From: Lamprocystis purpurea
GTDB taxonomy: Bacteria; Pseudomonadota; Gammaproteobacteria; Chromatiales; Chromatiaceae
Reading direction: 5' to 3'
NCBI GenBank assembly: GCA_020718945.1
Contig: DYRB01000261.1
Location: forward strand, 1-5,108
Length of the DNA: 5,108 nucleotides
Shown: in pieces, positions 1 to 5,108 of the stretch
How positions within the stretch are numbered: the first letter of the stretch is position 1
How the letters are laid out: every line of letters begins with the position of its first letter
Notes under the pieces: generated by a model
Told to the model about the DNA's origin: nothing
Databases searched by the model: none
The model's input: the letters and a program-made list of their open reading frames with translations, nothing else
Translations under genes and position numbers: made by a program

Positions 1-2
1 AG

Positions 3-1100
3 ATGAAGTTCCAGAACCTCACCGAGTTCCGCCACGACGCCCCGGAGGCCCTGGGCGTCCTGCTGGTCAACCTGGGGACCCCGGACGCCCCGACCACCGC
101 CGCGGTGCGCCGCTACCTCGCCGAGTTCCTCGCCGACCCGCGGGTGGTGGAGCTGCCCCGCGCCCTGTGGTGGCTGATCCTGCATATGGTCATCCTGCGG
201 GTGCGACCGGCACGCTCGGCCCACGCCTACCAGTCGGTCTGGACGGAGCGCGGCTCACCCCTGCTGGACATCTCGCAGCGACTGGCCGATGCCCTGGCCC
301 AGCGCCTGGGTGAGGCCCTGCCCGGACCGGTGCATCTGGAACTGGGCATGCGCTACGGCAACCCGTCCATCCCGGCGGCCCTGGCCCGGCTGCGGGCGGC
401 CGACTGCCGACGGCTGCTGGTGCTGCCCCTGTATCCCCAGTACTCCGCCACCACCACCGGCTCGACCTTCGATGCCGTGACCCGGGAATTGGCTACCTGG
501 CGCTGGGTCCCGGAGCTGCGCATGATCAACCAGTACCACGACACCCCCGGGCACATCGAGGCCCTGGCCCAGGCCGTGCGCGACCACTGGGCCAGTCATG
601 GGCGAGCCGACCGGCTACTGTTCTCCTTCCACGGCATCCCCAGGGACTACTTCCTGGCCGGCGACCCCTACCACTGCCAGTGTCACAAGACCGCCCGTCT
701 GGTGACCGAGGCATTGGACCTTCCCCGGGACTCCTGGCACCTGAGCTTCCAGTCCCGGGTCGGGGCCAAGGAATGGCTGCGGCCTTACACCGACGAGACC
801 CTCAAGACCTGGGGGGCGGAGGGGGTGGGCTCGGTGCAGGTGATCTGCCCCGGCTTCGCCGCCGACTGCCTGGAGACCCTGGAGGAGGTCGCGGTGGAGA
901 ACCGCGGCTATTTCCTCGCCGCCGGTGGCCGTGAGTATGGCTACATCCCGGCCCTGAACGACTCCCCAGCCCAGGTTCAGGCCCTCACCGACCTGATCTG
1001 TCGCCACGCCGCCGGCTGGCCCGAGGCCGAGGGCGTGGCCGACCCGGCGGAGGGTACCCACCGGCTGGCCCGGGCCAAGGCGGCGGGGGCGAGTGCCTGA
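3..1100 (+). CDS. hemH: Ferrochelatase (protoheme ferro-lyase)
   Basis: Inserts Fe2+ into protoporphyrin IX, the last step of protoheme synthesis; bacterial enzymes are cytoplasmic or peripheral to the inner membrane. The 365-residue frame carries the family landmarks in order: VNLGTPDAP (residues 22-30), GSPL (84-87), LELGMRYGNPSI (112-123), LPLYPQYSATTTGST (141-155), SFHGIP (208-213) with the expected metal-handling histidine at 210, LSFQSRVG (247-254), and CPGFAADCLETLEE (282-295) with the conserved glutamate at 291. Length is at the long end of the usual 320-370 range because of a short N-terminal lead and an Ala/Glu-rich tail after about residue 340. The ATG lies 2 bases from the window edge, so its ribosome binding site cannot be seen and a start further upstream is not excluded. 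The core begins near residue 16, so the coding region is essentially complete. The identification is secure; the exact start is less so. Confidence 0.95.
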   Translation: MKFQNLTEFRHDAPEALGVLLVNLGTPDAPTTAAVRRYLAEFLADPRVVELPRALWWLILHMVILRVRPARSAHAYQSVWTERGSPLLDISQRLADALAQRLGEALPGPVHLELGMRYGNPSIPAALARLRAADCRRLLVLPLYPQYSATTTGSTFDAVTRELATWRWVPELRMINQYHDTPGHIEALAQAVRDHWASHGRADRLLFSFHGIPRDYFLAGDPYHCQCHKTARLVTEALDLPRDSWHLSFQSRVGAKEWLRPYTDETLKTWGAEGVGSVQVICPGFAADCLETLEEVAVENRGYFLAAGGREYGYIPALNDSPAQVQALTDLICRHAAGWPEAEGVADPAEGTHRLARAKAAGASA

Positions 1101-1120
1101 GGACGTCGAGAGCGACATCA

Positions 1121-1195
1121 GGTCCGCACAGCGGACCGAAGACGGCTGAGATCTACGGTAGGGTCCGCTGTGCGGACCGAAGGCGACCGAGATCT
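1121..1195. repeat. Twin 34-bp hairpin repeat downstream of hemH
   Basis: Two copies of a 34-bp unit lie at 1121-1154 and 1162-1195, a 41-bp period. Each opens with a palindrome, GGTCCG-N5-CGGACC (1121-1137 and 1162-1178), and continues with CGAAGRCGRCYGAGATCT. Outside the palindrome loop the copies differ at only three positions, all transitions. The two 17-bp palindrome segments are exact reverse complements of each other, with loop cores ACA and TGT, so they could also pair with one another as one long hairpin. No T-tract follows, so a classical intrinsic terminator is not indicated, although the structure could still end or stabilise the hemH message, whose stop lies 20 bp upstream. It is probably a dispersed intergenic element; I cannot name the family. 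Confidence 0.75.
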
Positions 1196-1281
1196 GGCCA
1201 TTCCCACCCCCAAATCACCAGTGGCCATAAGGTGCTCGCGAACCGGGTGACCATGCCCCACGGGCTTACCGTATTCCCACC

Positions 1282-1285
1282 AGGA
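1282..1285 (+). promoter_or_regulatory. Ribosome binding site selecting the DUF971 start
   Basis: AGGA lies 6 bases before the ATG at 1292. It supports that start over the in-frame GTG at 1232, which has no comparable purine-rich motif at the right distance. Confidence 0.55.
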
Positions 1286-1291
1286 CAACCC

Positions 1292-1735
1292 ATGAGCGCC
1301 ACACACCCCATCCCCACCGACATCGAACTCCACCAGCAGTCCCGGGTCCTGGAGATTGCCTACGACGACGGGGCGCGGTTTCGGCTGCCCTGCGAATACC
1401 TGCGGGTCTTCTCCCCGTCCGCCGAGGTACGCGGTCATTCCCCGGACACCGCCAAGCTCCAGCTCGGCAAGGAGGGGGTCAATATCGTCAACCTGGCCCA
1501 GATCGGGACCTACGCCCTGAAGATCTTCTTCGACGACGGCCACAACTCCGGGCTCTACGACTGGCAGTACCTGTACAAGCTCGGCCGGGCCTGGCAGCCG
1601 TTCTGGTTCGACTACCTGGACCGGCTCAAGACCGCTGGCCATCAACGCCAGGGGCCGGACCCCTTCGATGTCCTCAGGGCTCGTGGTGAGGCCCCTGCGG
1701 AGCTGCCGCGTCAAGGCCCGCCAGAGACGGCTTAA
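1292..1735 (+). CDS. DUF971 (GBBH-like N-terminal domain) protein
   Basis: A 147-residue single-domain protein of the DUF971 family, whose fold is also found at the N terminus of gamma-butyrobetaine hydroxylase and attached to some Mrp/HCF101-type iron-sulfur carriers. The molecular role of stand-alone bacterial members is not established. Recognisable signatures are IAYDDGARFRLPCEYLRVFSP (about residues 22-42), SAEVRGH (43-49), GVNIVNLAQIGTYALKIFFD (62-81) and DGHNSGLYDWQYLYKLG (82-98). The tail after about residue 110 is Pro/Arg-rich and probably disordered. No signal peptide or membrane segment is visible, so it should be cytoplasmic. I chose the ATG at 1292 because the conserved domain begins shortly after it and an AGGA precedes it; the open frame extends back to a GTG at 1232. 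It is 191 bp from hemH with repeats in between, so the two are probably not tightly co-transcribed. Family assignment is firm, function is unknown. Confidence 0.88.
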   Translation: MSATHPIPTDIELHQQSRVLEIAYDDGARFRLPCEYLRVFSPSAEVRGHSPDTAKLQLGKEGVNIVNLAQIGTYALKIFFDDGHNSGLYDWQYLYKLGRAWQPFWFDYLDRLKTAGHQRQGPDPFDVLRARGEAPAELPRQGPPETA

Positions 1736-1754
1736 GCGCCGATAGCCAGGGCTA

Positions 1755-1782
1755 CAACAGCGACGGGACTTTGGCGCTGTTG
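1755..1782 (+). terminator. Candidate terminator hairpin after the DUF971 gene
   Basis: CAACAGCG (1755-1762) and CGCTGTTG (1775-1782) form a perfect 8-bp stem around a 12-base loop, 20 bp after the DUF971 stop. A run of T residues is missing (GGTATC follows), so this is a weak or factor-assisted terminator at best, or simply a message-end stabiliser. Confidence 0.4.
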
Positions 1783-1830
1783 GGTATCGGACTGGGGTTG
1801 GGACGACGGCAGGCCCGTCCCCCCCGGACC

Positions 1831-1876
1831 GCTGGCGTCCCGCCGGCAACTGGGTCACGCGGCGTCTCGCCGCGTG
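1831..1876. repeat. Pair of triloop palindromes in the convergent spacer
   Basis: Two adjacent hairpins with three-base loops. One is at 1831-1847 (GCTGGCG/CGCCGGC, one G-T pair, loop TCC). The other is at 1856-1876 (CACGCGGCG/CGCCGCGTG, nine perfect pairs, loop TCT). They share the core GGCGTCYCGCC, which recurs inverted at 1976-1986. This looks like a small dispersed palindromic intergenic element. The encoded-looking peptide AGVPPA across the first hairpin resembles spurious translations of intergenic repeats I remember from other bacterial genomes. The rest of the 307-bp gap between the two genes holds no credible coding frame. Confidence 0.55.
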
Positions 1877-1970
1877 TATGCAGGCAGCCAGCAACCGGTG
1901 GGGAACTGGGGGGATTGAAAACTCAAGGGGCCTTTGCGGGGCCTATTCTCCGCTGTCCTGCGGTCCCCCA

Positions 1971-2015
1971 CCCCCGGCGGGACGCCGGGGGACCCAGTGC
2001 CGGCCAGAGGCCGGC
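1971..2015 (-). terminator. Double GC hairpin downstream of xthA
   Basis: Two perfect stems lie back to back: CCCCCGGCG/CGCCGGGGG at 1971-1991 (9 bp, loop GGA) and GCCGGCC/GGCCGGC at 1999-2015 (7 bp, loop AGA). On the minus strand they begin 27 bases after the xthA stop, where a terminator is expected between convergent genes. There is no adjacent T-tract on either strand. The first stem contains the inverted GGCGTCCCGCC core of the neighbouring palindromes, so this may be a repeat family serving as a bidirectional transcription end. Confidence 0.4.
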
Positions 2016-2042
2016 GGTCCGGGGAGGCCGGCGCCCCTGGGG

Positions 2043-2861
2043 CTACAGGTCGAAGGTGGCCCACACCGGGCAGTGGTCCGAGGGCCGCTCCATGGCCCGG
2101 GTCTCGTAGTCGATCCCGGCCTCTAGCAGACGCTCCCGCAGCGGGGCGCTGACCAGCATCAGGTCGATGCGCAGCCCCCGCCTGGGCTCTCGCTCGAAGC
2201 CCTTGCTGCGGTAGTCGAACCAGGAGAAGCGGTCATCGGCCTGGGGGTGCAGGGCGCGGTAGCTGTCGTGGAGCCCCCAGTCGGTGAGGGTCTGAAGCCA
2301 GACGCGCTCCTCGGGCAGGAAGCTGCACTTGCCCTCGCGCAGCCAGCGCTTGGCGTTGTCCTCGCCTATGCCGATGTCCAGATCCAGGGGGGCGACGTTC
2401 ATGTCCCCCACCAGGATCAGGTTCTGGTCCGGGGAAAACCCGGCCCTGAGCCAGGCGGCCAGGTCGGCGTAGAAGCGCTCCTTGGCAGGGAACTTGACCG
2501 GGTGGGCACGCCCCTCCCCCTGGGGGAAGTAGCCGTTGATCACCGTCACCTCGCCGCCACCGGGCAGGGCATAGGTGCCGGTGATGAGGCGGCGCTGGGC
2601 GTCGGGGGCGTCCGTCGGCATCCCGCGGGTCACCGCAAGCGGCACGGCACGGCTGAGCAGGGCCACGCCATAGTGCCCCTTCTGCCCGAACACCTCCGGG
2701 ACCAGGCCCAGGGCCTCCACCGACTCCCGGGGGAATTCCTCGTCCACCACCTTGCATTCCTGGAGCCCCAGGATGTCCGGGTCGTGGCGCGCCTTGATCG
2801 CCTCCAGTTGGTGGGGCCGGGCACGGATGCCATTGATATTGAAGGAGACGACCTTGAGCAC
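2043..2861 (-). CDS. xthA: Exodeoxyribonuclease III (AP endonuclease)
   Basis: A 272-residue Mg2+-dependent base-excision-repair enzyme that cuts 5' of abasic sites, trims blocked 3' ends and digests duplex DNA 3' to 5'. It covers the whole E. coli ExoIII (268 aa) closely. [19 protein letters not shown] starts at residue 4. LQECK holds the metal-binding glutamate (E35). [12 protein letters not shown] is at 59-70. INGYFPQGE holds the catalytic tyrosine (Y111). GDMNVAP holds D153 and N155. [10 protein letters not shown] is at 177-186, [13 protein letters not shown] at 210-222, LRIDL with D233 at 230-234, and the closing [11 protein letters not shown] holds the catalytic histidine (H263). All active-site residues are present. 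The start is a GTG at 2861, placed exactly where the family begins, with a modest CAGG motif upstream; an in-frame ATG at 2981 would add 40 residues encoded by repeat DNA and is rejected. It is transcribed divergently from the OlsB-like gene and convergently with the DUF971 gene. Confidence 0.95.
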   Translation of the reverse strand: MLKVVSFNINGIRARPHQLEAIKARHDPDILGLQECKVVDEEFPRESVEALGLVPEVFGQKGHYGVALLSRAVPLAVTRGMPTDAPDAQRRLITGTYALPGGGEVTVINGYFPQGEGRAHPVKFPAKERFYADLAAWLRAGFSPDQNLILVGDMNVAPLDLDIGIGEDNAKRWLREGKCSFLPEERVWLQTLTDWGLHDSYRALHPQADDRFSWFDYRSKGFEREPRRGLRIDLMLVSAPLRERLLEAGIDYETRAMERPSDHCPVWATFDL

Positions 2862-2951
2862 TGGAGACCTGCGACGGCTGAGGGCGCGGCTGCGCCGGGG
2901 CGCGGGAGCATGGCTGATCGCCGCCGGCGGATCAACCTGAAAGAAGCACTT

Positions 2952-3083
2952 GTCCGCCAATGAACGCAAATGAACGCCCATGATTCAACGCCTGCCCCAA
3001 GACCTTCTCAGCACCCGGGAGGCGAGCCTGGCGCTGACGGTAACCCATTGTTAATTGGCGTTTATTTGCGTTCTTTTGCGGAC
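2952..3083. repeat. Imperfect inverted repeat between xthA and the OlsB-like gene
   Basis: The arms at 2952-2978 and 3057-3083 match at 24 of 27 positions when one is reverse-complemented. The consensus reads GGCGTTYATTTGCGTTC followed by WTTKGCGGAC. A looser match continues outward (GCTTTC/GCTTCTTTC with CAGG), so each arm may be about 40 bp. The 78-bp centre shows no coding signal. The arms are clearly more AT-rich than the surrounding DNA. Both flanking genes have open frames running back through an arm, giving the same peptide pattern GV(H/Y)LRS(L/F)AD. Such peptides commonly mark a dispersed intergenic repeat that is misannotated as protein. No transposase or target-site duplication is evident. 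Confidence 0.75.
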
Positions 3084-3129
3084 GAATCACGCTTTCCAGG
3101 AACGAGGGCGGGCCGCACACCCGCCACGA

Positions 3130-3185
3130 CTTTAACCAGCCTGTCACCAAGCGCACACGAAGCCGCAACGTCTCCGAGATATTGT
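3130..3185 (+). promoter_or_regulatory. Possible Pho-box promoter of the OlsB-like gene
   Basis: An exact Pho half-site CTGTCAC lies at 3141-3147. At 11-bp steps there are more degenerate 7-mers: CTTTAAC (3130-3136), CGCACAC (3152-3158) and CCGCAAC (3163-3169), each matching the CTGTCAY consensus at only 4 of 7 positions. A -10-like TATTGT (3180-3185) sits 10 bp after the last one, which would put the transcript start about 25-30 bp before the GTG at 3219. Only one half-site is strong, so this is a candidate, made more plausible by the better site before btaA. Confidence 0.3.
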
Positions 3186-3207
3186 CACTGGGAACTTAAG
3201 CCTTTCC

Positions 3208-3211
3208 GAGG
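3208..3211 (+). promoter_or_regulatory. Ribosome binding site selecting the OlsB-like start
   Basis: GAGG lies 7 bases before the GTG at 3219. It favours this start over the in-frame ATG at 2970, whose extension would be read through the inverted repeat. Confidence 0.55.
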
Positions 3212-3218
3212 TTGCGCC

Positions 3219-3986
3219 GTGGGAGCCATTGCCGCTGTATTACCCGTCAAGCGTGGGGACCGCTTGTTCGTCGAGCTTGCCTCCAACCGGGACGAGGTCC
3301 GCGAGGCCCAGGCCCTGCGCTACCGGGTCTTCGGCGAGGAACTGGGGGCCAAGCTCAAGGCCGGGTCCCAGGGGTTGGACGTGGACGCCTTCGACGACCA
3401 CTGCCAGCACCTGCTGGTGCGCGACTCCAGGACCGGGGACGTGGTCGGCTGTACCCGCCTGCTCACCGACCGCGAGGCGCAGCGCACCGGGGGCTTCTAC
3501 TCCCAGGGTGAGTTCGACCTGGGCGGCCTACCGGCCCTGCCCGGCCGCCTGCTCGAGGTCGGCCGCACCTGCATAGCCCCCCAGTACCGCCAGGGGTCGG
3601 CCATCGCCGTGCTCTGGTCTGGGCTGGCCGGCTTCATCTACCTGCACCGCATCGACTATTTGTTCGGCTGTGCCAGCATCCCCCTGGGTGACGGCGATGT
3701 GCAGGCGGCGGCGATCATGAACCGCATCCGCCGCCAGGCCCCGGGCGACCGGCAACTCCGGGTCACCCCGCGCACCCCCCTGCTGGCCGCTCAGGGCTCG
3801 GACGAGGTCCTCGACGCGCCCCTGCCCGCCCTGGTCAAGGCCTACATCCGCCTCGGCGCCAAGGCCTGCGGGGAGCCCTGCCGGGACCCGGACTTCGGGG
3901 TCGCGGATGTACTCATGCTGCTGGACGTCGCTGACCTCAACCCGACCTACTCCAGGCACTTCCTGGAACGGGTCGCCGATGTCTGA
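3219..3986 (+). CDS. olsB: OlsB-like N-acyltransferase (GNAT superfamily)
   Basis: A 255-residue protein of the OlsB type. The characterised members transfer a 3-hydroxyacyl chain from acyl carrier protein to the alpha-amino group of ornithine, giving lyso-ornithine lipid at the inner face of the cytoplasmic membrane; an O-acyltransferase (OlsA) completes the lipid. Supporting segments are VREAQALRYRVFGEELGA (27-44), DAFDDHCQHLLV (56-67), GDVVGCTRLL (73-82), LLEVGRTCIAPQYRQGSAIA (111-130) covering the acyl-donor binding strand and loop, and DYLFGCASIPLGD (146-158). The C-terminal part, LVKAYIRLGAKACGEPCRDPDFGVADVLMLLD (205-236), resembles that of OlsB proteins. The GTG start is chosen because family similarity begins a few residues later and GAGG precedes it; the frame is open back to an ATG at 2970. 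No olsA lies within view. The amino-acid substrate cannot be read from sequence: ornithine is the default, but related enzymes use lysine, glutamine or glycine. Its neighbour btaA makes another phosphorus-free lipid head group. Confidence 0.85.
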   Translation: MGAIAAVLPVKRGDRLFVELASNRDEVREAQALRYRVFGEELGAKLKAGSQGLDVDAFDDHCQHLLVRDSRTGDVVGCTRLLTDREAQRTGGFYSQGEFDLGGLPALPGRLLEVGRTCIAPQYRQGSAIAVLWSGLAGFIYLHRIDYLFGCASIPLGDGDVQAAAIMNRIRRQAPGDRQLRVTPRTPLLAAQGSDEVLDAPLPALVKAYIRLGAKACGEPCRDPDFGVADVLMLLDVADLNPTYSRHFLERVADV

Positions 3987-4006
3987 CCCCATCGGCGCGG
4001 GGTCAG
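3983..4006 (+). terminator. Hairpin overlapping the OlsB-like stop codon
   Basis: CTGACCCC (3983-3990) and GGGGTCAG (3999-4006) form a perfect 8-bp stem with an 8-base loop. The stop TGA (3984-3986) lies inside the left arm. No T-tract follows. It could reduce read-through into btaA, protect the 3' end of the upstream message, or be incidental. It ends 2 bp before the 11-bp-phased array. Confidence 0.4.
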
Positions 4007-4008
4007 GG

Positions 4009-4064
4009 CCGTAACCTCCCCGTCACCGTCTCGTCATCCGCGGGTCACCCCCGCCACCTAGACT
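4009..4064 (+). promoter_or_regulatory. Pho-box-like tandem array and -10 of btaA
   Basis: Four 7-mers lie at exact 11-bp steps: CCGTAAC (4009-4015), CCGTCAC (4020-4026), TCGTCAT (4031-4037) and GGGTCAC (4042-4048). PhoB binds direct repeats resembling CTGTCAY separated by 4 bp, that is, an 11-bp period; here the GTCA core is intact in three units and has one change in the first. The last unit ends 10 bp before TAGACT (4059-4064), a 4-of-6 match to the -10 consensus. That is the usual distance in PhoB-activated promoters, where the Pho box replaces the -35 element. The predicted transcript start, near 4071, is about 35 bp before the GTG of btaA. The spacing is directly seen; PhoB control is inferred. 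Confidence 0.6.
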
Positions 4065-4104
4065 GTGCGGCCCATCGGCGCCAAGCCCCGCCCCGGAGAC
4101 CTCA

Positions 4105-5108
4105 GTGCAACCCTTGACCCTGCGCGACCGCATCGACCAGTCGGTCTTCAACGCCATCTACTCCCGTTCCCTGGTCTACAACACCTGCTGGGAAGACCCG
4201 GCGGTGGACCGGGTGGCCCTGAATCTGGGCCCGGATGACACCCTGCTGGTCATCACCAGCGCCGGCTGCAATGTGCTGGACTATGCCCTGGCCGGGCCGC
4301 GGCGCATCCATGCCGTGGACGCCAATCCCCGCCAGACCGCCCTGCTGGAGCTGAAGCTCGCGGGCATCCGCCGCCTGGGGTTCGATGACTTCTTCGCCCT
4401 GTTCGGCAACGGGGTCCACGGTGACTTCCGCGACCTGTACCAGGACGCCCTGCGCCGGGACCTCTCGCCCTTCGCCCAGACCTTCTGGGACCAGCGCCAG
4501 GACTGGTTCGCCCGGTCCAAGGGCGGGTTCTACTTCCAGGGCCTCGCCGGCACCGTGGCACGCGGCTTCAACACCTACCTGAAGCTGCGCCCGCGCCTGG
4601 CCCAGGGGGTCGCCGACCTGTTCCAGGCCAGCACCCTGGACCACCAGCGGTCCATCTACGAGGACCGGGTGGAGCCCCTGCTGTGGGGGCCCGGGGTCAA
4701 CTGGACCCTGTCGCGGCAGATCACCATGAGCATGCTGGGGGTGCCCTATGCCCAGCGCCGCCAGGTCCAGGCCCAGCACCATCAGGGGGTCGCGGGCTTC
4801 ATCCGCGAGGCCATCGGCTATGTCTTCCGCCAGCTCCCGGTGGCCACCAACTACTTCTGGTCGGTCTACATCCACGGCACCTATACCCCGGAGTGCTGCC
4901 CGGAGTACCTCAAGCGCGACAACTTCCTCGCCCTCAAAGAGGGTCTGGCGGACAGCATTGTCCCCCACACCGAGACCCTGACCGAGCACCTCCAGCGCAG
5001 CGACGAGCGTATCTCCCGCTTTGTCCTGCTCGACCACATGGACTGGATGTCGTCCTACTACCCCCAGGCCCTGGCGGAGGAGTGGGAGGAGATCCTGTCC
5101 CACGCCAC
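4105..5108 (+). CDS. btaA: BtaA/DUF3419 aminocarboxypropyltransferase, 3' partial
   Basis: Members of this family move the 3-amino-3-carboxypropyl group of S-adenosylmethionine onto diacylglycerol, making diacylglyceryl-homoserine; BtaB then trimethylates it to the betaine lipid DGTS. The frame stays open for 334 codons and leaves the window without a stop; the family is about 400 residues, so some 60-80 may be missing. Visible signatures are YNTCWEDPAVDR (25-36), the SAM-binding loop VITSAGCNVLDYAL (49-62), IHAVDANPRQTALLELKLAGIR (68-89), FYFQGLAGTVARGFNTYL (142-159), LGVPYAQRRQVQ (211-222), FIREAIGYVFRQLPVATNYFW (232-252), the cysteine pair in TPECCPEYLKRDNF (261-274), and ISRFVLLDHMDWM (303-315). 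The GTG at 4105 has GGAG 6 bases upstream. It starts 118 bp after the OlsB-like gene with its own putative Pho-type promoter. Family assignment is strong; the exact lipid product is inferred, since btaB is not in view. Confidence 0.88.
   Translation, partial: MQPLTLRDRIDQSVFNAIYSRSLVYNTCWEDPAVDRVALNLGPDDTLLVITSAGCNVLDYALAGPRRIHAVDANPRQTALLELKLAGIRRLGFDDFFALFGNGVHGDFRDLYQDALRRDLSPFAQTFWDQRQDWFARSKGGFYFQGLAGTVARGFNTYLKLRPRLAQGVADLFQASTLDHQRSIYEDRVEPLLWGPGVNWTLSRQITMSMLGVPYAQRRQVQAQHHQGVAGFIREAIGYVFRQLPVATNYFWSVYIHGTYTPECCPEYLKRDNFLALKEGLADSIVPHTETLTEHLQRSDERISRFVLLDHMDWMSSYYPQALAEEWEEILSHA

Noticed and set aside
1121..1195. CRISPR array
   Set aside because: There are only two units with a 7-bp gap between them, no spacer-sized unique sequence, and no cas gene in the window.
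1232..1291. Earlier GTG start for the DUF971 protein
   Set aside because: There is no ribosome binding site at a suitable distance and the added 20 residues do not resemble the family; the ATG at 1292 has AGGA in place.
1927..1944. GGGGCCT direct repeat as a terminator remnant
   Set aside because: The two copies are direct rather than inverted, so no stable stem forms apart from a 4-bp GGCC pairing, and no adjacent T-tract is convincingly placed.
1771..2152. Small Gly/Pro/Arg-rich frames in the convergent spacer
   Set aside because: They are read through stacked palindromes, overlap the 3' end of xthA, and show no domain or start signal.
2247..2963. 238-codon plus-strand frame opposite xthA
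   Set aside because: It is antisense to a strongly identified gene with complete catalytic residues, and its product is His/Gly/Val-rich with no recognisable domain.
2862..2981. 40-residue N-terminal extension of exonuclease III from the ATG at 2981
   Set aside because: The exonuclease III family begins exactly at the GTG at 2861; the extra residues come from the repeat arm and Arg/Ala-rich spacer.
2970..3218. 83-residue N-terminal extension of the OlsB-like protein from the ATG at 2970
   Set aside because: The extension is encoded by the inverted-repeat arm and non-coding spacer, has no family similarity, and the GTG at 3219 has a GAGG and sits where the conserved protein begins.
4102..5103. 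Long open frame on the minus strand (333 codons)
   Set aside because: It lies wholly antisense to btaA, is compositionally biased, and has no recognisable motif. Long antisense frames are expected in high-GC genes because stop codons are rare there.

Overview
The window is high-GC chromosomal DNA, probably from a gammaproteobacterium. Exonuclease III aligns almost residue for residue with the E. coli enzyme as I remember it. Codon usage is strongly C/G-ending, and the intergenic spaces carry small palindromic repeats. A purple sulfur or related Chromatiales bacterium would fit, but that placement is inference. There are five protein genes and no RNA gene, insertion sequence or CRISPR array that I can support.

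Layout: hemH (ferrochelatase, 3-1100, +) is followed by a spacer with a twin 34-bp hairpin repeat, then a DUF971 protein (1292-1735, +). A convergent spacer (1736-2042) packed with GC-rich hairpins separates this from xthA (exonuclease III, 2043-2861, -). A divergent spacer (2862-3218) holds an imperfect inverted repeat of about 27 bp per arm. It leads to an OlsB-like acyltransferase (3219-3986, +). The last gene is a BtaA/DUF3419-type 3-amino-3-carboxypropyltransferase (4105 to beyond the window end, +). It runs off the right edge without a stop codon and is easily missed, because a long open antisense frame lies over it.

The right-hand part is the most interesting. OlsB-type enzymes start ornithine (amino-acyl) lipid synthesis, and BtaA makes the diacylglyceryl-homoserine precursor of betaine lipids. 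Both lipids are phosphorus-free and are classically made when phosphate is scarce. Consistent with this, the 118-bp gap before btaA contains four GTMAY-type blocks (GTAAC, GTCAC, GTCAT, GTCAC) spaced exactly 11 bp apart. The last ends 10 bp before a TAGACT -10-like hexamer, which is the geometry of a PhoB-activated promoter. A weaker 11-bp-phased array, including an exact CTGTCAC, lies upstream of the OlsB-like gene. The proposal is a small phosphate-starvation lipid-remodelling locus with two separate Pho-type promoters. Its partner genes (olsA, btaB) are not in the window. The genes to the left (heme synthesis, DUF971, DNA repair) look like ordinary housekeeping genes with no evident link to it.
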